The notes under the pieces are model-generated. The model was not told the origin of the DNA, did not search any database, and saw nothing but the letters and a program-made list of their open reading frames with translations. From positions 1 to 10,483 of the forward strand of contig JAXIUW010223619.1 in the NCBI GenBank assembly GCA_035591015.1: a stretch of DNA of 10,483 nucleotides. The letters are read 5' to 3'. This document shows, piece after piece, positions 1-7,765 of this stretch. The stretch's first letter is position 1. Each line of letters opens with the position of its first letter. This stretch comes from Cephalothrix simula (taxonomy: Eukaryota > Nemertea > Palaeonemertea > Archinemertea > Cephalotrichidae). The translations under genes were made by a program, and so were the position numbers.

Positions 1-256
1 TTGTAGACAATAGAATCATTAACAACCTAATTACATGTAATTACTTTATTGAGCGATTGAGGTGTTTAATTAGTTGATATACTACTATTTTTCATTAATT
101 AATTGTTTAATAAAAAAGATATTATACATTTTGTTAGCAATACGAACGGATTTTTTTTGTCCTGTAGTATAGTTTTTTACTTCTTTGTTTTTATTTTCAA
201 TATAAATATTACAATTATATACTTCAAAGATAATGTGTCCATCTCTTTGATTAACG

Positions 257-318
257 TTAGCCTTCAGGCTGAATCCTTTCAGCAATTTTAGCCTTCAGGC
301 TGGTTTCTTTCAGCAATT
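257..318. repeat. Two-copy 31-bp tandem repeat
   Basis: Two adjacent 31-bp units (257-287 and 288-318) both begin TTAGCCTTCAGGCTG and end CTTTCAGCAATT, and differ at only a few bases in the middle. Each unit holds the inverted repeat AGCCT-TC-AGGCT, which could form a small hairpin. The near identity of the copies suggests a fairly recent duplication. No gene is attached to it. Confidence 0.85.
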
Positions 319-1726
319 ACCCTTATTCGGAAGTTTAATCAGGTAAATTGAATTGAAACACTTAAAAATTTGGACATTACTGACAGCTTGAGTTGATTGA
401 CTTGCCTTAAGGAAAAGGATGGCTTTACCTGCTCAAGTACGCTTCAAGTGAACTTTAGCCTGAAATGATGTGACCGTCATGATTTGAAATCATGTTGAGA
501 TTTTGATTTGAAAGGCATCAATAATTACAATGATTGTTGTGTCCACACGCCCTTTTTGATTTTAAACAGGTGGACATCACTGGCTATTCAACGTTTGTCC
601 ACTTTTGGGCATAATGCTGAAGGGATCGGCTACTTTGGCCCAAGATGCGGGAACTCGAAATGGGATAGGATGTCACAGGTGATCATTTGTTGATCCCAAA
701 ATCTTGAAGTTTCAAATTTATTGATGTTGTTCCATATGAGTGCTTCATCGAAAACGTGGGAAAATCCTGCCCAATTTTCTGACCTTCCCGACCTGCTGTT
801 TGGATCGTAGACCAAATCCAATGCTTTATTTTAAAAGGCCAAAATGTACCCTTTTTGGATTATCAATCAAAAGTGCTGTCAAAAATTATAACGATGGCTC
901 TATCAAATTTAAGCCGTCATATTCTATAGTAATGTGTTCTTCCCCTGGTTGTTCTTCAAATTTCAAAAACTAAAAGATGCCATACATTTGGTCTCTGGCT
1001 TTAGAATCCACCAAAAAATTATTAAAACTCCCAAAAAACTTAAAAATTAAGTCATTAAATCTGAAAAGGAACATCCTACTTCGAATCATTTTGTCTATAT
1101 GAAAATTGAGAAGATCTCCTTCTTTCTTTCGGGTTGCTGGAGATTTCGGATATATTTTTTGCATTTATACATTACTTATTTTTATTCATTGTGTTTTCTA
1201 TTTCTTTTTCATCTTGAAAAATGTTCAGTCAATTTTTTTCAAGTTGATGATGTTAAATATCATTTAGCTTTTGTGGGAACTAATCAATGATTTCCCGCCT
1301 GTGTTTATGTACCCCGCCATTTGTCACCGGGAATGATTATCGAATCTTGTAAATTGTCAATAACCTGAAAGGTAAGGTTTGCCGGCTCTCGGCCAGTGTT
1401 TAGTTATTTCTTTTACTGGTACGTGATTAGAATTGCTTCGACGCTAGTTCCTTTTAAAAATGTGTTAGTGTCGATTTTATGAACAAATGGATCCTATATT
1501 TTCATCAAGATTCAAGAATAAACTCACGAATCTTTTTTATGCATGCATCTTTTTTCATCATAATTTAAACATGCATCTTTTTCATCATCATTTTACCAAT
1601 GATCGTTTTCATAATCATTTAGACCGCCTATGTCTTTGTTTATCGCCATGCACCTTATAACGATGTACTGTTTTCATCGCTATCAAAATAGCTTTAAATA
1701 TTTTGAATATTAAAAGTATAATGCTT

Positions 1727-1736
1727 GCATAAATAA
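1727..1736 (+). promoter_or_regulatory. Candidate POU4 (Brn-3) binding site
   Basis: The sequence GCATAAATAA, followed by A, matches ten of eleven bases of the GCATAAATAAT-type site described for Brn-3 proteins. It lies about 1.5 kb upstream of the proposed start codon. Vertebrate Pou4f1 is known to autoregulate through upstream POU sites, so a similar site here would make sense. In AT-rich DNA such matches also arise by chance, so this is only a candidate. Confidence 0.22.
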
Positions 1737-1964
1737 AAGGGTAAAGGATTGTACAGACATCTTCGTCACTAGAGGGTGAATAATTTTATGAATTTTGCGC
1801 CCCGGCGCTAAGTTGGGCACATTCATTTCTACTTGTGAACGAAAGATCCTCGGTGCGCATCACGAAGTTTCCAGTCTGGCATAGGTGTCGATTTCATTCT
1901 ATTATTCGCTCATCCTTGATTTTCTTATAATTGTTTTGCTTTCAATCGGTAAATACAATACTTT

Positions 1965-2361
1965 ACCAAGACATTTCCTTATTGTCATCATGTTTCTCTT
2001 TATACATCGTAGTTTATTGTTTTGGATTTTTATTTAATGACAATGACTGCTTTTACAGGTATTTAAATGCCAATAACGACACTCATCTCAATTACCGGTT
2101 TATGTGTGCACATTTTGCGCACTTCACTTAATGTATACTAAAGTTGCGCGCATGTTTTCACTTGCGCCCACAAGATCTTTAATTGCGCACACCATTAAAA
2201 TTCCACTCTGGTGACGTTTTTTCTTGCTCCTTCGTTCCTCCGTTAATGTCTCGTTATTGGTTTGTTTACACATTTTATACTTAACCCAGACATTACCTTG
2301 TGTCTTATCATGTTTTTCTTTAATAATTTACTCTTTTAAATTTTTTATTTGACTAGACTGC
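1965..2361. repeat. Diverged duplicated segment, two copies
   Basis: Positions 1965-2050 and 2284-2361 align with gaps. Both start ACC(A/C)AGACATT, share a TATCATGTTTTTCTTTA-like core, then a T-rich tract with TTTTTATTT and a GACTGCT ending. The copies are about 320 bp apart in the same orientation and have diverged substantially, so this looks like an old direct duplication or two fragments of one repeat family. I see no coding capacity in either copy. Confidence 0.4.
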
Positions 2362-3057
2362 TCATTAGCATGATCTCCATTACTCGATTTATTTGTTACA
2401 TTAACTTAGTCTAAATCAAAGATTTTGAATAATAAAAACTAAAAGTGATTTGTCTCCAATGATTCCAATAGACTACGTATAAAGTCCTGAGAAAGTCCTC
2501 TAAATTTTACATTAGACTTTGCGTTATTGTTTATGAATAATTTCTGTATTTCTAGGATAAGTAATCGAAACCATCTTCCTCGAAGTCATTTATATTTTTA
2601 GGAATTTTGCAGGTGTTTTAGATTTTATTATTTCCATGTGAAATTGGGTTCCGACTTTTTTAGAAACCGCACACTTTGCGACACTTTCTAAATTACACAA
2701 CTAAAGAATTTGAAAATTTAATTTCTAAATGAGTTTAGTGCCATTAAAGAGATCAGCACTTGTAGAATTTACAGATGAAACAGATGGTTATTTCCCTTTT
2801 CAAAAAATTAAGAATTTGAGAAAAACATCTCTCTTGAGTTTTAATTCATTTTTCTGTTTGACATTTCTTTTGTTTTGTAATCGAGATTAGTTTTCATATT
2901 TGCCAGTTACGAGTTGATTTTTACGATGTCTCTCGTCTCTCGATCAGTCACAGCAGCCGGGATTTCCCAACTCATTCACATTTAAAATGATTATGCGTAG
3001 AATCGTTGATGGGCAGTAGTTAGGGAGGGATGACATGCGCATTGGATATTGTCGCGC

Positions 3058-3067
3058 GTCACGTGAC
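3058..3067. promoter_or_regulatory. Palindromic CACGTG E-box
   Basis: GTCACGTGAC is a perfect 10-bp palindrome centred on CACGTG, the preferred core of bHLH-zip factors such as USF, MITF/TFE and MAX. It sits about 130 bp upstream of the proposed POU4 start codon, in the GC-richer leader or promoter. The match is seen directly; its use is inference. Confidence 0.45.
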
Positions 3068-3101
3068 TGTCGCAAGAGAACAGGTGCTGATATTGAGTTG
3101 C

Positions 3102-3167
3102 ATGATACAAAAGCGGGACGTGGTGTCCCGAACGTCGATACTTGTCGAATTGCTTTCTCCTCGTTGA
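3102..3167 (+). other. Small upstream ORF (21 codons) in putative leader
   Basis: An ATG at 3102 opens a 21-codon reading frame that closes with TGA at 3165-3167, 26 bp before the POU4 ATG and in a different frame. If transcription starts upstream of it, this uORF could dampen translation of the main ORF. Its start context (tgcATGa) has a weak -3 base. No conserved peptide is recognised. Confidence 0.3.
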
Positions 3168-3193
3168 CATCGTTAAACATTTGCTCTCTGAAA

Positions 3194-3316
3194 ATGATGA
3201 ATACACATAAACAACCTCTTGGAATTCATCCTGGAATAAATCATGGGACTTACGGCCGGTATTCGCCCCCGTACAGACCCCCGGATCCAATGCGGCGCAT
3301 GGGGAACTGTCATTCG
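3194..3316 (+). CDS. POU4: POU class 4 homeobox protein, coding exon 1
   Basis: This exon encodes residues 1-41 of the POU4 protein. It starts with a double Met (ATGATG at 3194 and 3197, A at -3 in both cases). The peptide opens MMNTHKQP..IHP, resembling the conserved POU4 N-terminus (MMSMNSKQP..MHP in vertebrates), and carries a Tyr/Pro-rich stretch and an Arg-Arg dipeptide (PMRR, residues 32-35) where vertebrate POU4 has EAIRRAC. It ends at TCG|GTATGT, a good splice donor. The donor is phase 0, and the acceptor at 5653 is also phase 0, so the join keeps frame and gives MRRMGNCHS-GNIFGG at the junction. This matches the known POU4 intron position just before the POU-IV box (..LQ|GNIF or SNIF). 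An N-terminally longer start at 3035 in the same frame is possible but has no family support. The N-terminus is much less conserved than exon 2, so the assignment rests on motif spacing, donor, phase and position. Confidence 0.75.
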
Positions 3317-4184
3317 GTATGTAGATCTATCTTGTAAAAATTTCATTTGTGTTATCATGAATTATAAATCCACTATTTCGTTTGATAACTGTTTGGGTGA
3401 AGTAGGTGTAAAAAGGATGTTTTATTCATACGATATCGACCTATTAGTTGAATCATTTCTCTGTTTATCACTTGGAGTTAGGATCCAGTTGAATCACTTT
3501 GGAACTTTAAAAGCTTTTCGTAACTTTAAAATTTTTGCGAAATGTCAATTAACTTTCGCACTTCCGTTTTTATGTTCCAATGGTTTGTAGATGCTTTATT
3601 ATTTGTGCCAGTATGCTTTTTAACTGTTAAGATCCACATTATAACGTTTCTTTTCAATTGTTTGTTAATTGTTTGAAATCAATCTTAAATAGTTTGGCAA
3701 CTTTAAAGCTCTAGAATTTTTCTTCCACCTTCTTTTAACAAACAATTAGTTGTTGCGCTAACACTGCGCGCTTTTACATTTATTATATTTCATATCATTC
3801 CAAAAAGCTCTAAGGTATCATTGAAGCATCAGATCTTTGCTTTTTCTTGTTTTTGAACTTACAGATTAGTGATGCATTTCAAAGATATGCTTATATAAAA
3901 TTTATTCACCTGATAGTATTTGATAATGTGTTGTTAATGTGGATGTAACTTCTCATATATATGTCACATAGCATATAAGACTGTAAGTGTGGCTCAGATA
4001 CAAATTTGAAGTCCCTTTTGATTATAGCATTACGCTTAATCCGGATTATAAACGATATCAAAGTCCCAAGACATGATAATCTGACAACTCAAGTGCCATA
4101 AATATCTCCATCTCTTTCTGTGAAACTTTGTACTATCCTTCTGTATCCTTGAACTTATAATCCCTACCTTCATATACTTATCAT

Positions 4185-4254
4185 ATATGATGTTGCACAT
4201 GTAATGATCATCTCTTGGTGCATGCTATTACGAGCACTGTGCAATATATCATAT
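4185..4254. repeat. Imperfect inverted repeat in intron
   Basis: ATATGAT (4185-4191) and TTGCACA (4193-4199) pair with TGTGCAA (4238-4244) and ATCATAT (4248-4254). TAAT (4202-4205) also pairs with ATTA (4227-4230). The result is a hairpin of about 70 nt with an asymmetric internal loop. It lies inside the transcribed intron, so it could fold in the pre-mRNA. The pairing is too interrupted to call a microRNA precursor. Confidence 0.4.
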
Positions 4255-4403
4255 GCGCCGTAGGGGCACATAACCAAACTTTTAGCTAATCGCGCTTGTC
4301 GAATGCTACGTAAATCAGAAAAGTAAAAAGTTTCAAATCAAAGAAATGCTTCCAAAATTCTTATCTTGTTCCTTTTTCATGTTTATAATCTTATTACGCA
4401 AGG

Positions 4404-5068
4404 GGCCGGAAAATTGAAATCAAGCTTAGGGTTCCCAAAAATGTACCCCCACCTATGTTCTAGGAAACTATAGAATTTACCCCCATAAACTATACATGGA
4501 TGGATAGGTAATGACTTATTGGTAAAGAATCTGGATATTAAAGTTTTATGATGTCATAGTGGCGCCCCCTAGCGGCGAAGAACTGAATTACGCCTCAGAG
4601 TACAGCCTAGACCGATAGAGAGCAAAAAACCGATTGCGGAATTGGAATAAGCAAACCATTTCTACCTAAGATAGGTAGGTTTCATTTGTCAAAATAACGC
4701 CCTATGATGTCACGCCGCCATTTTGATCACGTATCAGCACCAAAATATGACGGTATGACGTCATAGGGCGTTATTTTGAAAAACGAAACCTACCTATCTA
4801 AGGTAGAAATGGTTCGCTGATTTAAATTCTGCGCTAATGGTAAACGTTGTACTCAGGAGGCGTAATTCAGTTTTTCGCCGCTAGGGAGTACCACTGCCAC
4901 TATGACGTCATAAAAATTTTAATACCCGGATTCATTATCTACAAGTCATTACCTATCCATCCATGTATAAATTGAGGGGGGGGGGGTAAGTAAATTCAAT
5001 AGTTTTGGAGAACATAGGTGGGGGGTTCATTTTTGGGAATCCTAAGCTGGTTTTCAATTTTTCCGGCC
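4404..5068. mobile_element. Foldback/MITE-like element in POU4 intron
   Basis: The element is a nearly complete palindrome. Its left arm (4404-4725) is the reverse complement, with substitutions and small indels, of its right arm (4741-5068), around a loop of about 15 nt (4726-4740). Both ends begin GGCCGGAAAA when read inward. Matching inner blocks include CTTAGG.TTCCCAAAAATG, the ACCTATGTTCT block, GGATGGATAGGTAATGACTT, GAATTACGCCTC, the TCTACCT.AGATAGGTAGG block and AATAACGCCCTATGA. It has no coding capacity, so it would be non-autonomous. No target-site duplication is obvious. The right arm has an 11-G run (4976-4986) where the left arm has only 5 C. Two perfect CRE octamers TGACGTCA (4756-4763, 4903-4910) lie in the right arm; their left-arm partners read TGATGTCA (4695-4702, 4549-4556). 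The superfamily cannot be assigned from this sequence alone. Confidence 0.88.
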
Positions 5069-5091
5069 ATTTGTGTACTATCTAATAATAT

Positions 5092-5104
5092 CATATATAT
5101 ATAT
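5092..5104. repeat. Short (AT)n microsatellite
   Basis: A run of alternating AT dinucleotides lies just downstream of the intronic foldback element. It is short, probably polymorphic, and has no evident function. Confidence 0.6.
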
Positions 5105-5624
5105 TATCGATTTTGCATAATTTTTATATTTTAAGCATTAATATTCATACATTTATGTTTTGAATTTTTGATTTTTAATCAGTCATTTCATGCTGTAAAA
5201 ATTTTAGCATAAATTTTATATTTCACGGTCAAATATAAAATCAACTTGGCATTTGTGTGAATTAATTGAAACGAACCCAATTTCATCCTTTTAGCCGTTT
5301 AGTCATAAACATTTACTTAAACAGTGTTTTTTAGAATCACCATTCAATTTACGGCTTAATTGTCTTGTTTAACAATGTTTGTAATTGAAATATGTGACGC
5401 GTAAAAGCGCCATTTTACTGTTTATTAATTGCATTCGGATGAATCTAATTGATTATCTTTTTTCTAATGCAAGCATGAGTGGAGAACCTTTTGTTTTGAA
5501 TACATGCTATAGATTTACAATATCCCATTTTGTAATGTAATTGATAATTTTCCGCTTATGTGTTAAGCGACTTTTGCATCAATAGGACCTGCTACATCAC
5601 ACGTGTCGGATTTTCGCCTTATTA

Positions 5625-5653
5625 TCCTAATTTTATTTATTTCTATTTTACAG
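5625..5653 (+). promoter_or_regulatory. Branch point and 3' splice site of intron 1
   Basis: TCCTAAT (5625-5631) is a plausible branch-point sequence. It is followed by a T-rich pyrimidine tract and TTTTACAG, ending at 5653. The next base begins the GGA codon of the POU-IV box motif GNIFGGLDD, so the exon boundary is fixed by protein homology. The open frame that extends upstream to an ATG at 5603 is intronic read-through across this tract and not a real start. Confidence 0.75.
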
Positions 5654-6547
5654 GGAAACATATTTGGTGGTTTGGATGATAGCTTATTGGCAAGGGCCGA
5701 AGCTTTGGCGGCCGCCGACATGACGAAAAACTCGCCCCCAGGGCTCATGAAACCAGAAAGTCTCTACGGACCAACCGATATGAATCATCACAATTCGATG
5801 TCAGGGCCAAGAACACAAATGCCGCTTCATGGTTTTCCATCTCCGTCGGACACCATGCTCGATCAAAACTTCGCTCCTGCCTCAATGTCCTTGACCTCAA
5901 TGAGCATGTCAGAACAACACATGCATATGGCAAATCACTCATCCGCGACACCTTCTCATCATCAAATGTACCCGCCTACGTATACTCATCCAAATATGGT
6001 AAATCATAATCATCACTTAGCCAATCACAATCAAGGACCTCATAGTGCCATGCATGAACAAGACTGTGATCCGCGTGAACTTGAAGCGTTCGCGGAACGA
6101 TTTAAACAAAGGCGAATCAAATTAGGCGTTACACAGGCTGATGTAGGAGGCGCTTTAGGAAAACTTAAGCTTCCAGGAGTTGGATCACTGTCACAGAGTA
6201 CAATATGCCGTTTCGAATCACTGACTCTTAGCCATAATAATATGGTTGCTCTTAAACCAATTCTTCAAGCTTGGTTAGAGCAAGCAGAAAAGGAAGCGAG
6301 AGAACGCAAAGAAAATGCTGAAATGATGGGCATTAATGGGGATAAAAAACGCAAAAGGACATCTATTGCAGCGCCTGAGAAGCGCTCACTTGAAGCTTAT
6401 TTTGCCATCCAACCCCGCCCATCGGGTGAAAAAATTGCCCAAATAGCAGAAAAATTAGACTTAAAGAAAAACGTTGTGCGAGTTTGGTTTTGTAATCAAA
6501 GACAAAAACAAAAACGTATGAAATTTGCAGCAATGCAAAGGCATTAG
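5654..6547 (+). CDS. POU4: POU class 4 homeobox protein, coding exon 2
   Basis: This exon encodes residues 42-338 and the stop codon. Class IV POU proteins are sequence-specific nuclear transcription factors that specify sensory and other neurons. The POU-IV box (residues 42-61, GNIFGGLDDSLLARAEALAA) comes first, then a linker of about 100 residues rich in His, Met and Asn (15 His in residues 82-181). The POU-specific domain (about 178-254) contains RIKLGVTQADVG and SLSQSTICRFE. T201/Q202 and Q222 sit at the DNA-contacting positions, and the region between them has the three-residue insertion (KLPGVGSLSQ) typical of class IV. A 17-residue linker leads to the homeodomain (272-331), which opens KKRKRTSIAAPEKRSLEAYF and has recognition helix VVRVWFCNQRQKQKR (W319, C321, N322, R324 are homeodomain 48, 50, 51, 53). 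The tail is short (FAAMQRH). Both DNA-binding domains are near-identical to vertebrate and insect POU4, and nothing is broken. Shorter products starting at internal Mets after the POU-IV box are possible by analogy with vertebrate Brn-3 isoforms, but unproven here. Confidence 0.98.
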   Translation, partial: GNIFGGLDDSLLARAEALAAADMTKNSPPGLMKPESLYGPTDMNHHNSMSGPRTQMPLHGFPSPSDTMLDQNFAPASMSLTSMSMSEQHMHMANHSSATPSHHQMYPPTYTHPNMVNHNHHLANHNQGPHSAMHEQDCDPRELEAFAERFKQRRIKLGVTQADVGGALGKLKLPGVGSLSQSTICRFESLTLSHNNMVALKPILQAWLEQAEKEARERKENAEMMGINGDKKRKRTSIAAPEKRSLEAYFAIQPRPSGEKIAQIAEKLDLKKNVVRVWFCNQRQKQKRMKFAAMQRH

Positions 6548-6831
6548 ATCTTCTATTTTAAACTTTTTATTTAAATTTTGTGTGCATTTGTGCGTGTGTG
6601 CAATGATTCCGGGAGATTGGTGCAATATTTACTGGAAACTGTGAGAAATGGACTCAAAACAGTCAACCATAATTTTATTGTGTTTGTTATTTAAACTTTT
6701 TAATAAGTGCTGCTGATTTTATGAAAAAGGTAGTTTAGGTAAGAATTGCATTTATTATTGTCGGGAGATCCCTTTTTTGATTTTTGCTATCACCCTTTTA
6801 ACCTTATCCCCCATCAACTTGAGTGATATTC

Positions 6832-6911
6832 GACTTAACTCGGATACGCGCTTCCAGTACCAGTTTTTCGACTAACTGGTTAGGTTACTCGGGGGACTTG
6901 GTGGTTAAGTC
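6832..6911 (+). repeat. Nested short inverted repeats in 3' UTR
   Basis: GACTTAAC (6832-6839) pairs with GTTAAGTC (6904-6911), enclosing CCAGT (6860-6864) with ACTGG (6875-6879). Together they could fold as a stem with an inner hairpin in the mRNA tail. The segment is slightly more GC-rich than its flanks. The stems are short, so a functional RNA structure is only a possibility. Confidence 0.35.
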
Positions 6912-7119
6912 TGGACTACATCTAGCTCCCAAAGCCATGTCATAGACCTGCTAAATAATCTAATTTACAATTGTATGAAGTCATAATTAATATTGAAGGA
7001 GACAGAGCTGAAATTGAACAGAACACTCTGAAGGCTTCAGTCATACCATTCTTTTTCCTGATAATACTACATGTACTAAAATACATACATATCACCCCTT
7101 TTCCTATTCAATCCAAATG

Positions 7120-7125
7120 AATAAA
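7120..7125 (+). terminator. Candidate polyadenylation signal AATAAA
   Basis: This is the first canonical AATAAA after the POU4 stop codon, 573 bp downstream, followed by a GT-containing stretch (ATGTGTCATGTC). A second AATAAA at 7230-7235 could serve as an alternative. Transcript ends are needed to decide. Confidence 0.45.
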
Positions 7126-7229
7126 CATGTGTCATGTCAAATGATGTCAAATTGAATATAAAAAAGGTGTCCCAGTAAACTAGATACTATAAATACCATA
7201 ATCTCAGTTTTCACTTGATTATACTTTTG

Positions 7230-7235
7230 AATAAA
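7230..7235 (+). terminator. Alternative polyadenylation signal AATAAA
   Basis: A second canonical hexamer lies about 110 bp after the first, with T-rich sequence downstream. It would give a slightly longer 3' UTR. Hexamers like this arise often in AT-rich DNA, so confidence is modest. Confidence 0.3.
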
Positions 7236-7570
7236 TTAATGTTTAGTCATGTTTTATATTTTTCACCTGCATTATTATTATTTTTATTTCAATATTCCAT
7301 TTAATTTTCCATTTTATACACGGTGCAAACTTTATAAACAATATTGTATTGTTTTTAATCAATATATTTTAATAATAGTTTTTTACTTCAAAATCATTCC
7401 ATTCTATATCAAAAATCTTCCTGTATATCATCTATATTATTATCTAGCAGTTTTGTCAGGATGACTTACGTTTTATTTAAACCTTTCTTCACGTTTCTTT
7501 ATGTGTTGAGGGGACGTCACTTTGATTTTTTAAAAGTACAGTCTAGAAATGATTATACATAAAATTTTTA

Positions 7571-7690
7571 TAACAAATTTACTTCAAATTATTACTTTGA
7601 TTACATTTTTTACAAACTTATTACATCTATTACAAATTAATACAGTTTTTATTACATTTAATTCAAATCAATAACTTTTATTACAAATTA
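7571..7690 (+). repeat. Degenerate ATTAC repeat array, left block
   Basis: This block is made of irregular units of about 15-20 bp around ATTAC(T/A)...ACAAATT, such as CTTATTACATCTATTACAA. The spacing varies, so it is a degenerate minisatellite. The same motif order recurs right of the central hairpin. Confidence 0.65.
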
Positions 7691-7765
7691 TAAAACGTCT
7701 ACCTGTTTGGCAGATTAAAAAAAAACAATTTAATAGGTCAAAGCGGGTAAAGAGTTTTATAAATT

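Larger units (their letters stand above)
1..2930. other. Upstream noncoding region
   Basis: This AT-rich stretch has no convincing open reading frame. The short ORFs in it are about 60 codons, low in complexity (F/Y/I-rich), and show no family I recognise. It contains a 31-bp tandem duplication, a weak decayed coding-like stretch on the minus strand (about 620-1164), a pair of diverged repeats (1965-2050 and 2284-2361), and a cluster of GCGCA-containing motifs (about 2106-2195). It lies directly 5' of the POU4 gene and could hold enhancers, but I cannot demonstrate any. Confidence 0.6.
2930..3193 (+). promoter_or_regulatory. Putative promoter and 5' leader of POU4 gene
   Basis: Base composition changes here from AT-rich flanks to a more balanced, CpG-containing stretch that continues into exon 1. 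It contains the perfect palindrome GTCACGTGAC (3058-3067), a CACGTG E-box of the USF/MITF/MAX type, and a second E-box CAGGTG near 3081. A weak TATA-like ATTTAAAA lies near 2980. No transcription start can be fixed from sequence alone. An in-frame stop at 3017-3019 precedes an ATG at 3035 that is in frame with the POU4 start. The extent of the promoter versus the 5' UTR is inference. Confidence 0.45.
3317..5653 (+). other. POU4 intron 1 (GT-AG, phase 0)
   Basis: The intron runs from donor GTATGT (3317) to the acceptor TTTTACAG ending at 5653, about 2.3 kb. If it is retained, the exon 1 frame reads only six more codons to a stop at 3335-3337. Bases 3340-4180 are AT-rich with no gene or clear repeat. 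A hairpin-forming repeat lies at 4185-4254 and a large foldback element at 4404-5068. Bases 5070-5600 are AT-rich, with a short (AT)n run near 5092-5104. One intron at this place is the ancestral POU4 arrangement. Confidence 0.78.
6548..7140 (+). other. Probable POU4 3' UTR
   Basis: The region after the TAG stop is AT-rich and noncoding, with short GT-rich stretches (near 6582-6602) and nested short inverted repeats around 6832-6911. The first clear AATAAA is at 7120-7125, so a 3' UTR of about 590 nt is likely if that signal is used. The end is inferred, not shown. Confidence 0.5.

Noticed and set aside
1370-1382. Noncoding upstream exon ending at AAAG|GTAAGG
   Set aside because: It is a donor-like match only, with no matching acceptor or exon evidence. 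Such matches are common by chance.
2944-3358. Overlapping minus-strand and alternate-frame ORFs across exon 1 and its leader
   Set aside because: They are shadows of the GC-richer exon/leader region. None resembles a known family, and the + strand reading has POU4 motifs and a splice donor.
3243-3590. 115-codon + strand ORF starting in exon 1
   Set aside because: It runs out of frame across exon 1, through the splice donor and into the intron. The peptide shows no family features.
4185-4254. MicroRNA precursor
   Set aside because: The stem has a large asymmetric internal loop and short paired blocks, below what a typical precursor shows.
5603-5653. ATG at 5603 as the start of the POU protein
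   Set aside because: The 17 extra codons are the T-rich splice-acceptor tract ending in CAG. Homology to the POU-IV box begins exactly after it, and a phase-matched first exon exists at 3194-3316.
6902-6914. tRNA or tRNA-derived SINE (A-box-like TGGTTAAGTCTGG)
   Set aside because: No B box (GGTTCGANNCC) follows at the right distance and no cloverleaf can be drawn.
7249-7464. 71-codon + strand ORF downstream of POU4
   Set aside because: It is rich in F, Y and I as expected from AT-rich noncoding DNA, with no motif or signal of selection visible.
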